Assembly: GCA_016787375.1 (NCBI GenBank)
Contig: JAEUUM010000242.1
Location: 1-5,438 of the forward strand
DNA from: Saprospiraceae bacterium
GTDB taxonomy: Bacteria > Bacteroidota > Bacteroidia > Chitinophagales > Saprospiraceae
Reading direction: 5' to 3'
DNA length: 5,438 nt
A model generated the notes under the pieces. The model ran no database searches, had not been told where the DNA came from, and saw nothing but the letters and a program-made list of their open reading frames with translations. The position numbers were made by a program, and so were the translations under genes. Below, piece after piece: positions 1 to 5,438 of this stretch; the stretch's first letter is position 1; each line of letters starts with the position of its first letter.

Positions 1-2
1 TT

Positions 3-713
3 TCAAGACAGCTAAACTGGACAAATATTTCCGAAAAGCCTTTTACCTTGATAGCTGAAATGTACTACAAGAAATTGTGGGACGTTGTATCATACGAAGT
101 TGACAATGTTAGATTGAGATACGCAGGTGAAAATAATGCTGAAGGTTATGTTACTGGTATCGATCTGAGGTTAAATGGTGAATTTGTACCCAATGCTGAA
201 TCGTGGGTAAATCTTTCAATTCTGAGAGCCAGAGAAAGTTTAAATGGTGTGCAGCATAAGGTCAGAGAGGTTGGGCAGGCTGAAGGTACAGACGTAGCAG
301 ACGTTCCGCGACCGACTGACCAGTTTTTCAACATAAATGTTTTTTTTCAGGATTATCTGCCTCGAAGAGAAAACTTTAAGGTACATATGAATTTAGCTGT
401 TGGTTCCGGTCTACCTTTTGGAATAAAAGACAACAACCAAATATATAGAAACACTTATCGTTTCAATCCATATCACAGGGTGGACATTGGTTTCAGCCTA
501 TTATTATGGGACAAAAAATGGAGAGAAAGAAAGCCACACAACATATTGAGATTTAGTGAAAATAGTTGGGTAAGTCTTGAAGTTTTCAACTTGCTAAATG
601 TTTTAAATACGGCTTCAAATACTTGGATCAAAACTGTTTTCAACACGCAATATGCCATACCAAACCGCCTCACAAGCAGGAGGCTTAACCTTAGATTCAG
701 GGTTGACTTTTAA
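3..713 (+). CDS. TonB-dependent receptor, C-terminal part (5' end outside window)
   Basis: The frame is open from the left edge to a TAA at 711-713, giving 236 residues; the TTG at 48 is only an internal codon, not a start. What is present is the C-terminal half of an outer-membrane beta-barrel. It shows alternating aromatic/hydrophobic strands, the EMYYKKLWDVVSYEVDNVR and NNAEGYVTGIDLRL segments, an SGLPFG turn, and a final strand RFRVDF ending in phenylalanine, the usual outer-membrane protein C-terminal signature. These segments are typical of Bacteroidota TonB-dependent receptors whose plug and carboxypeptidase-regulatory-like domains would lie upstream, off the window. Such receptors import large substrates using TonB/ExbBD energy. 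The substrate cannot be told from this end, and no SusD-like partner follows. A 120-nt gap and a separate promoter candidate precede the next gene, so I infer it is the last gene of its unit. Family assignment is confident; specificity is unknown. Confidence 0.9.
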   Translation, partial: SRQLNWTNISEKPFTLIAEMYYKKLWDVVSYEVDNVRLRYAGENNAEGYVTGIDLRLNGEFVPNAESWVNLSILRARESLNGVQHKVREVGQAEGTDVADVPRPTDQFFNINVFFQDYLPRRENFKVHMNLAVGSGLPFGIKDNNQIYRNTYRFNPYHRVDIGFSLLLWDKKWRERKPHNILRFSENSWVSLEVFNLLNVLNTASNTWIKTVFNTQYAIPNRLTSRRLNLRFRVDF

Positions 714-776
714 TAAATAACGTACAATTTTTCTTTAAATAAATTTACTGATTCAAGCAATTAAGCTCTTATTTCT

Positions 777-784
777 TATTTTTG
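777..784 (+). promoter_or_regulatory. Bacteroidota-type -7 promoter element (TATTTTTG)
   Basis: TATTTTTG is a perfect match to the TAnnTTTG -7 element of the Bacteroidota primary sigma factor. It sits 49 nt upstream of the ATG at 834, predicting a start site near 790 and a leader of about 40 nt. No clear TTTG -33 box lies at the expected spacing, so the assignment rests on the -7 element and its placement in the only gap between the receptor and the DUF1569 gene. In AT-rich sequence such an 8-mer can occur by chance. Confidence 0.5.
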
Positions 785-833
785 AGTTGTTTGCGTGTAC
801 ATTTTAACTGCTTTTTTAAACTTCATAAATGTA

Positions 834-1283
834 ATGAAATCACTTTTTGAAAAAACTTCAACTGATGAAATTATCAAACGTATTGAGAATTTAACATCTC
901 AAACAGAACGTAAATGGGGTAAAATGGACGTTTCACAAATGTTGGCCCATTGTTCTGTAGCCATGGATTTAGCTTTAGGCAATACGTTTCCACCCAGGGT
1001 TTTAATTGGTAAGATATTTGGCAGGATATTCAGACCTATGTATTCAAATGAAAGGCCATTTTCGAAAAATAGTCCAACAGACAAGAGGTTTATTTTTAAA
1101 GACAAACGTGACTTTGACTTCGAGAAAAAACAGTTGATTGAAAAGTTGCACCAATTCCAGCATGGAGGAGAGGGAAATTGTACGAATCACCCACACCCAT
1201 TTTTTGGAAAAATAACAACAAAAGAATGGGGAATCGGGATGTACAAACATTTAGACCACCACTTAAGACAATTCGGAGTATGA
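834..1283 (+). CDS. DUF1569 domain protein (DinB/YfiT-like putative metal-binding fold)
   Basis: A 149-residue cytosolic protein with no signal peptide or membrane helix. It matches the DUF1569 family along its whole length. An N-terminal helix contains WGKMDVSQMLAHC (28-40), and the C-terminal signature EWGIGMYKHLDHHLRQFGV (131-149) ends the protein as usual for the family. H39 together with H139 and H143 are in the positions of the DinB-type three-histidine metal site, so a divalent metal is inferred. The enzymatic role of the family is not established; DinB-superfamily relatives include thiol-dependent S-transferases. I chose ATG 834 rather than the in-frame GTG 795: the 13 extra residues precede the family's usual N-terminus, and 795 lies only a few bases after the start site predicted from the promoter at 777-784. 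The DUF1905 gene follows after 25 nt, probably co-transcribed. Confidence 0.85.
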   Translation: MKSLFEKTSTDEIIKRIENLTSQTERKWGKMDVSQMLAHCSVAMDLALGNTFPPRVLIGKIFGRIFRPMYSNERPFSKNSPTDKRFIFKDKRDFDFEKKQLIEKLHQFQHGGEGNCTNHPHPFFGKITTKEWGIGMYKHLDHHLRQFGV

Positions 1284-1308
1284 CGCCAATTAATTGTATA
1301 TTTATCTG

Positions 1309-1608
1309 ATGTTAGCCGGGATTAAATATAATTTTTCAGCTAAGATTTGGAAATACGAATCAGATGGGGGGTGGCATTTCATTTCCCTACCTGAAGAAAT
1401 CGCTAAAGAGATAAGGGAAAACCTTGGATGGCAGGAGGAGGCTTGGGGCAGACTCAAAGTGAATGCGAAAATTGGCAATAGCTCCTGGGAAACATCAATT
1501 TGGTTTGACAAAAAATTAAATACCTACTTGCTCCCATTAAAAGTAAAAATAAGAAAAGAGGCAAACATTGAAGTTGGCCAGGTCATCAAAGTAGTTTTGA
1601 ACATTTAA
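1309..1608 (+). CDS. DUF1905 domain protein
   Basis: A 99-residue soluble protein that is a stand-alone DUF1905 domain. Landmarks are FSAKIWKY (9-16), GGWHFISLPEEI (20-31), the RLKVNAKIGNSSWETSIW core (48-65), YLLPLKVKIRK (73-83), and a final strand after the GQ at 90-91. The family is a small beta-rich fold, sometimes fused to a YdeI/OmpD-associated domain; here no fusion partner is attached. Its biochemical function is not established and I do not assign one. ATG 1309 is preferred over the in-frame TTG 1294 because the family's conserved region begins within a few residues of this methionine. No Shine-Dalgarno sequence is seen, as is normal for the phylum. It lies 25 nt after the DUF1569 gene with no promoter motif between them, so I infer co-transcription. 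The reading frame is intact and of the usual length for the family. Confidence 0.85.
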   Translation: MLAGIKYNFSAKIWKYESDGGWHFISLPEEIAKEIRENLGWQEEAWGRLKVNAKIGNSSWETSIWFDKKLNTYLLPLKVKIRKEANIEVGQVIKVVLNI

Positions 1609-1721
1609 TAAGTCAACTTGATTTTCAAAGATTTTGCCCATTTAAATTTGCATATTCGATGACTACGCAACCATAGGGCATATTATAAACAATTGGTCAG
1701 AAATTCCTTACTAAAATTCAT

Positions 1722-1754
1722 TTTGGACTGAAGCAAAATTAAGTTTTATATTTG
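1722..1754 (+). promoter_or_regulatory. Promoter candidate for the gtrA-like/GT39 operon (-33 TTTG, -7 TATATTTG)
   Basis: TTTG at 1722-1725 and TATATTTG at 1747-1754 (perfect TAnnTTTG) are separated by 21 nt, close to the spacing of characterised Bacteroidota promoters. Transcription would begin near 1760 and give a leader of about 115-120 nt before the GtrA ATG. A second TAnnTTTG (TAAATTTG, 1643-1650) with a TTG 22 nt upstream lies nearer the DUF1905 gene and is a weaker alternative. The rest of the 1609-1878 gap shows no gene and no convincing hairpin terminator. Confidence 0.6.
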
Positions 1755-1790
1755 TGGCGATTTATGCTAGGTTGCTTTCAATAAAATGTC

Positions 1791-1802
1791 TGTGTTAACA
1801 CA
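1791..1802 (+). promoter_or_regulatory. Perfect 12-bp palindrome TGTGTTAACACA in the gtrA-like leader
   Basis: TGTGTTAACACA is its own reverse complement and lies about 35 nt downstream of the predicted start site, between promoter and GtrA start. A related imperfect dyad, TGTTTTAACA, occurs at 1826-1835, its centre 34 nt further on; both carry TGTT/AACA half-sites. This could be an operator for a dimeric regulator, but the AT-rich setting and single example make chance plausible. It has no loop, so it is a poor RNA hairpin. Confidence 0.25.
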
Positions 1803-1878
1803 TCAGAATCCTCTTTCAAGTTGTTTGTTTTAACAGAATGCAACATACCGGCATCAAATCAAAAAAACTAAATGCTAC

Positions 1879-2253
1879 ATGGATTTCATCAGATTCTTTA
1901 AATTTGGCTTGGTTGGTTCTTTTGGAATTTTAATAGATTTCAGCATAACCTGGCTTTGTAAAGAAAAGCTTAAATGGAACCAATATTATGCCAATGCTTT
2001 GGGATTTTGTTTTGCTGCAAGTGGCAATTACATTTTAAATAAAACCTTCACTTTTAACAATCATGACCACGCAATACTCAGGCAGTATACCACTTTTTTA
2101 TTTATTTCAATTGTAGGTTTGGTGCTCAACTCAATTCTTTTGGTTTTGGTTCAGAAACGAACGAATTTAGATTTTTACTTCAGCAAAATTTTAGTGACCG
2201 GACTTTTGTTCATATGGAATTTTGCAGCCAATAGCCATTATACATTCAGGTAA
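1879..2253 (+). CDS. GtrA family membrane protein (putative polyprenyl-phosphate-sugar translocation)
   Basis: A 124-residue protein, the usual length for the GtrA-like family, with four predicted membrane helices near residues 6-27, 38-54, 71-91 and 102-118. Family hallmarks are FFKFGLVGSFGILIDF at the N-terminus and the two helix-end motifs NYILNKTFTF (50-59) and NFAANSHYTF (114-123). The two halves align without gaps at a 64-residue offset, marking an internal duplication. GtrA proteins are thought to help move undecaprenyl-phosphate sugars from the cytosolic to the outer face of the inner membrane, or otherwise assist partner glycosyltransferases; the mechanism is not settled. ATG 1879 is the only possible start: the upstream frame reaches TAA at 1831-1833 with no other start codon. 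The GT39 gene begins 5 nt after the stop, implying one operon and a shared pathway. No GtrB-type charging enzyme is adjacent. Confidence 0.9.
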   Translation: MDFIRFFKFGLVGSFGILIDFSITWLCKEKLKWNQYYANALGFCFAASGNYILNKTFTFNNHDHAILRQYTTFLFISIVGLVLNSILLVLVQKRTNLDFYFSKILVTGLLFIWNFAANSHYTFR

Positions 2254-2258
2254 GGCTT

Positions 2259-3791
2259 ATGACATTAAAAACACATTTATTTTTTTTAATTCTCATCTCA
2301 ACATTGGTCAGGTTAGTTTTGGCTGGTACCATTGAACTTGGAAATGATGAAGTATATTACATCACTTATGCTGAAAAAATCCAATGGAATTATTTTGACC
2401 ATCCACCTTTGGTAGGAATTTTAATAAAACTAACAACGCTCAATTTCTTATTCACTTCTGAAGTTTTTGTGCGCTTAGGCCCAATTATTTTAGCGGCATT
2501 GAATACATGGCTGGTTTTTATGATGGGTAAAAAAATAAGCAATGAGAAATCGGGCTATCTGGCTGCTTTGTTATTCACTGCATCTCCCTACTCATCAGTA
2601 ATCGCTGGTTTGTTTATAATGCCGGATGCTCCTATGCTGTTTTTTTGGACATTAAGTGCCTGGCTCATGCTGAAGATAATAGACTCCGAAACCGCTGTCA
2701 AAACGGTAAATTTATATTTGATTATTCTTGGCTTCACCATTGGTCTGGCGGTGATGGGCAAGGTGCATGCAATATTTTTATGGGGAGGCTTGGGGTTATA
2801 CATTCTGTTTTTTAACAGAATAATGCTAAAAAATATGTATTTGTACTTAGCCGGCTTCATAACCCTTGGTATTATATCACCCATATATTTTTGGAATGCA
2901 CAAAATGATTTCATTACCTATAAATTTCAAGGCGAAAGAGTTACGGTAAACAGTGGATTTAATTTCGATAGTTTTATAACTGAATTGGTTGGTGGAATGC
3001 TCTACAACAATCCAATTAATTACATTCTAATTGTTGTTGGATTGGTTATCGCTTTTCGAAATAGAGTTAAATTTTTCTTCCCATCAACGAACTTGCTATT
3101 TTGTTTAAGTTTACCGATGATAGGTATACTTTTATTTATTTCGTGTTTCAGGTCAACATTGCCCCATTGGAGTGGCCCGGGCTACATGATATTGAGTTTA
3201 ATAGCTGCTTCAGTTTTATCAAATATTAATTTCGCAAAATATAAGCGCGTATTGATGTTTTCAAATTTATTTGTGGTGTCAATTGCTACAATTGCTGCTT
3301 TGGGCATTAATTACTATCCCGGTACTTTGGGTGTAACTGAAGATAAGAAATTAGGAGAAGATGACTTAACACTTGAATTATTCGGTTGGAAAAAGTTTAA
3401 TCAGGATTTTGAAAAACTTTATCAACTTGACCTAAAAGAGGGTAAGATGAAAAATAATAGCTTCTTAATTTGCAACAAATGGTTTCCGGGTGGCCATTTG
3501 AATTTTTATATTGCAAGGCCTAATAAACTAAATATGGTTGGCATAGGAAATTTAAAAGATATCCACCACTTCTATTGGCTGAATCAAGTTCGACCAAAAA
3601 TTAAAAATGGTGATGATGCATATATAATCGCTCCATCTAATTTTAATTATTCTCTGAACGTGCAAAATTTTTATGGCAGCATGTTCGACTCAATAGAACC
3701 GCCAACAATAATTGGGCAATTTAGAGGAGGTAAAAAAGTCAGAAATTTTGAAATATACAGGGCACGTGGCTATAAAAATGAAAGTCGGTGA
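2259..3791 (+). CDS. Glycosyltransferase family 39 (PMT-like, GT-C fold) integral membrane protein
   Basis: A 510-residue polytopic membrane protein of usual length for bacterial PMT_2-type glycosyltransferases. The first helix (about 5-22) is followed by a periplasmic loop with the acidic pair D30-E31 in GNDEVYY, where GT-C enzymes keep their catalytic/metal-binding acidic residue, then YFDHPPLVG (45-53). Further family marks are MPDAP (121-125), MGKVHA (166-171, K168), the FWNAQNDFITYKFQGER segment (211-227) and PHWSGPGY (302-309). After the last helix (about 331-350) comes a soluble C-terminal region of some 155 residues that begins with a typical LFGWKKF motif (374-380). The enzyme is expected to use a polyprenyl-phosphate sugar on the outer face of the membrane; sugar and acceptor (protein, lipid A or glycan) cannot be read from sequence. 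It is co-transcribed with the GtrA gene 5 nt upstream, which fits donor supply. Its end faces the minus-strand gene across 22 nt. Confidence 0.88.
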   Translation: MTLKTHLFFLILISTLVRLVLAGTIELGNDEVYYITYAEKIQWNYFDHPPLVGILIKLTTLNFLFTSEVFVRLGPIILAALNTWLVFMMGKKISNEKSGYLAALLFTASPYSSVIAGLFIMPDAPMLFFWTLSAWLMLKIIDSETAVKTVNLYLIILGFTIGLAVMGKVHAIFLWGGLGLYILFFNRIMLKNMYLYLAGFITLGIISPIYFWNAQNDFITYKFQGERVTVNSGFNFDSFITELVGGMLYNNPINYILIVVGLVIAFRNRVKFFFPSTNLLFCLSLPMIGILLFISCFRSTLPHWSGPGYMILSLIAASVLSNINFAKYKRVLMFSNLFVVSIATIAALGINYYPGTLGVTEDKKLGEDDLTLELFGWKKFNQDFEKLYQLDLKEGKMKNNSFLICNKWFPGGHLNFYIARPNKLNMVGIGNLKDIHHFYWLNQVRPKIKNGDDAYIIAPSNFNYSLNVQNFYGSMFDSIEPPTIIGQFRGGKKVRNFEIYRARGYKNESR

Positions 3792-3813
3792 TTTAAAAAA
3801 GCACCCAAAATAA

Positions 3814-5127
3814 TTAATAACCGTAACCCCATTTATCTGCTCTTCTATTACCCAGTATCCTGTAATCTTTCTGTTCAATCGCCTTGACTACTTTTTGCCG
3901 ATCCACATAAAGCGATTTGTGGGATAAGTTGTATGCTCCCAGACCTGGATAAAAGAATAAACAACTAACAACAGCTGCATACATCAGATATTTCCACCAC
4001 TTGAATTTTGACCAAAGCCAATCGTAACAATAAAAGGAGTAAAAAACCGGTAGTGGCAATAAAATATAAAAAGTATGAGAAGATGGTCCTTTTATTGAAA
4101 AGAAGAAACTCAAAAAAACCAAAACATAACCCAAAAATGTTAAATACTTGACTTTGTTGAAAGTTGTATCGGTTTTATGTTTAAAAAATGAATAAATGAA
4201 AACTACAACCAGAAAAAAACCAAAAACCAGTAAAAACAAAGCAAATGGTGCCATCCAAATATTTGACTTCAGAATGTCTATCCTTGTCTGTGTATTTACA
4301 CCAATAATGTATGGAATTTCGTAAGAAGCAAAAGAAAGATAACGTGTCAGAACAATTATTATATTTTTATAATTGTCAATGTTAAAGATAACATTTGATC
4401 CGACACCCGGCATACTTTCATCGGGGTGCAACCAGGTAGGAATCAAAGTAAGCAAACCTGCAATAGCGCCAAGTAACCAAACTAAGCCATTTATTAAAAG
4501 TTCTTTTAAACGGAAGGGTTTCAAAATAAAAAGCAAAAAAACCAATCCAATAAACGGAAACAACAATACATACGACATGTGAAGTTGCATAATCATAAAA
4601 GGACAAAAGCCAATTACGAAATAGCATAATTTCCTGGGCAAAATTGTTCTTTCAAAAATTGGTAATAGTTCTAAAAGGCACACAAAAAATGGAAGTGAAA
4701 AAACCAAAACATAAGAAGGATTAACTACTCTAGTGCTGTAATGCATGGTCCAGGTTAAGGTCATTACCCAAACCCAAACAAGCCACGAGGGAATATTTTT
4801 TATCCGTTTTGAAGTGTACCATCCAAAGAATGCAAGAGCAGCAAATGACAAAATGTTAAGCAAAAGAGTTGGTACCTCCGGAAAAGGAAATAAAAACAAA
4901 CCACCTGCGACCAAAAGTCCTTGCAATGCACCTGGAATTTGGGTGTTTGTATAAACTATATCAGGACCATAATAAGGCCATGAATGCGTAGTAAAAGCTT
5001 TTAATCCAATGAGATATATCTGGAGTTCATCTTCAAACCAAAACTCGGAAGACAAACCATAAAGTATTCTAAAAATAAACAAGAATCCAACCAGAAGGAC
5101 AAACTGTAATTTTGAAAGTTTTACCAT
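3814..5127 (-). CDS. Polytopic membrane protein, probable GT-C type glycosyltransferase
   Basis: A 437-residue protein with about ten or more hydrophobic segments. Helix 1 (about 8-25) is followed by an acidic motif FWFEDELQIY (E32, D33, E34) and then PYYGPDIVYTNTQIPGALQG (51-70), the layout of the first periplasmic loop of GT-C glycosyltransferases. Later marks agree: HYSTRVVNPSY (129-139) in the place of the PDAP-type motif, QLHMSY (181-186), and GPSSHTFYILLPLPV (347-361) before the last helices. It ends in a short soluble tail of about 30 residues. It is clearly not a close copy of the plus-strand GT39 enzyme, and overall family assignment is moderate. It probably transfers a sugar from a polyprenyl-phosphate donor; substrate unknown. 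ATG 5127 is chosen over TTG 5151 because that TTG forms part of the -7 promoter element. A general multi-spanning protein of another type cannot be excluded. Confidence 0.72.
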   Translation of the reverse strand: MVKLSKLQFVLLVGFLFIFRILYGLSSEFWFEDELQIYLIGLKAFTTHSWPYYGPDIVYTNTQIPGALQGLLVAGGLFLFPFPEVPTLLLNILSFAALAFFGWYTSKRIKNIPSWLVWVWVMTLTWTMHYSTRVVNPSYVLVFSLPFFVCLLELLPIFERTILPRKLCYFVIGFCPFMIMQLHMSYVLLFPFIGLVFLLFILKPFRLKELLINGLVWLLGAIAGLLTLIPTWLHPDESMPGVGSNVIFNIDNYKNIIIVLTRYLSFASYEIPYIIGVNTQTRIDILKSNIWMAPFALFLLVFGFFLVVVFIYSFFKHKTDTTFNKVKYLTFLGYVLVFLSFFFSIKGPSSHTFYILLPLPVFYSFYCYDWLWSKFKWWKYLMYAAVVSCLFFYPGLGAYNLSHKSLYVDRQKVVKAIEQKDYRILGNRRADKWGYGY

Positions 5128-5148
5128 TTGAAATACCGCATTTTCTTC

Positions 5149-5156
5149 CAAATATA
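5149..5156 (-). promoter_or_regulatory. -7 promoter element (TATATTTG, minus strand) for the GT-C-like gene
   Basis: Read on the minus strand, this is TATATTTG, a perfect TAnnTTTG box with the same sequence as the one before the gtrA-like operon. It lies 21 nt upstream of the ATG at 5127, giving a short leader of roughly 15 nt. No TTTG is seen at the -33 position. If it is real, the in-frame TTG at 5151 lies upstream of the transcript and cannot be the start. Confidence 0.5.
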
Positions 5157-5295
5157 AGCTTTTTAAACTTTCTACTAGTTGCAGTTCATAAATGTGTGGT
5201 TTGTTTACTATTAATCAAATATTTTTATTGTTGTGTTTTCGAATATCCAATTCAACATGGATTGTAAAAGAATCTCATAAATCTTATCGGTTTGT

Positions 5296-5436
5296 TCAAT
5301 TTTCAAAATCTGAAGGATTAGGTTGCAGACAACCGATCATCATGCTGGAATGCGTGCAAGCTCCATCAAAACCAGTACAGTTTGAAAGTGGAAATATTTT
5401 GAAATACTTGTCTAAAGATTGAACTTGATCATCAAA
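5296..5436 (-). CDS. Possible C-terminal end of a minus-strand gene (unrecognised, partial)
   Basis: The minus-strand frame is open from the right edge of the window to a TGA at 5296-5298, giving 46 residues that begin FDDQVQSLDKYFKIFP and end near QPNPSDFEN. It contains three cysteines (C20, C27, C36 of the fragment), and I do not recognise a family. The arrangement would be sensible: a gene in the same direction as the GT-C-like gene, followed by about 140 nt before that gene's promoter. However, a plus-strand frame of 76 codons (5192-5422) covers the same bases, and codon composition does not separate the two by eye. Treat it as a weak candidate; flanking sequence to the right would decide. 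Confidence 0.3.
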   Translation of the reverse strand, partial: FDDQVQSLDKYFKIFPLSNCTGFDGACTHSSMMIGCLQPNPSDFEN

Positions 5437-5438
5437 AC

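Noticed and set aside
48..50. TTG as start of the first gene, giving a 221-residue protein
   Set aside because: The frame is open to the window edge, and the residues before it continue the receptor sequence; the gene starts outside the window.
795..833. GTG 795 start for the DUF1569 protein
   Set aside because: The added residues fall outside the family and begin almost at the predicted transcription start; ATG 834 gives the normal family N-terminus.
1294..1308. TTG 1294 start for the DUF1905 protein
   Set aside because: It adds only five residues with no family support; ATG 1309 directly precedes the conserved domain.
1631..1682. TGCCC ... GGGCA inverted repeat after the DUF1905 gene as a terminator
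   Set aside because: The arms are only five bases with a loop of more than 30 nt and no T-run follows; too weak to call.
2588..2914. 108-codon minus-strand frame inside the GT39 gene
   Set aside because: It is the antisense shadow of a well-supported transmembrane gene and shows no family features of its own.
5192..5422. 76-codon plus-strand frame after the divergent promoter region
   Set aside because: No recognisable family, no promoter or ribosome binding signal, and a competing minus-strand frame over most of it; not listed as a gene.

Overview
The window looks like chromosomal DNA of a member of the Bacteroidota. It is AT-rich, its starts lack Shine-Dalgarno sequences, and perfect TAnnTTTG (-7) promoter elements sit in the right place upstream of several genes. 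It opens with the C-terminal end of a TonB-dependent outer-membrane receptor of the type abundant in this phylum. The lineage within the phylum cannot be fixed from this stretch, and I see no tRNA, rRNA, CRISPR array, insertion sequence or phage gene.

Layout. 3-713 (+) is the last 236 residues of a TonB-dependent receptor. 834-1283 and 1309-1608 (+) are two small cytosolic proteins, a DUF1569 (DinB-like, putative metal-binding) protein and a DUF1905 protein. They are 25 nt apart and probably share the promoter at 777-784. A 270-nt gap follows, holding a good -33/-7 promoter (1722-1754) and a perfect 12-bp palindrome (1791-1802). 1879-2253 (+) is a four-helix GtrA family protein and 2259-3791 (+) is a GT-C type (family 39/PMT-like) integral membrane glycosyltransferase. 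They are 5 nt apart and surely one operon. 3814-5127 (-) is a second, more divergent polytopic protein with GT-C hallmarks, pointing tail to tail at the first with only 22 nt between the stops. The last ~280 nt hold its promoter and ambiguous sequence, perhaps the C-terminal end of another minus-strand gene.

How the genes fit together. GtrA proteins are thought to help move polyprenyl-phosphate-linked sugars across the cytoplasmic membrane, and GT-C enzymes use polyprenyl-phosphate sugars as donors on the outer face. GtrA plus GT39 therefore reads as a flip-and-transfer module for modifying a cell-surface glycan or protein. The cytosolic GT-A enzyme that would charge the lipid (GtrB/DPM1-like) is not in the window. 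The second GT-C-like gene suggests a small surface-glycosylation locus, but the acceptor is unknown. I found no clearly novel system. The most notable structural signal is a gapless 64-residue internal duplication in the GtrA protein.
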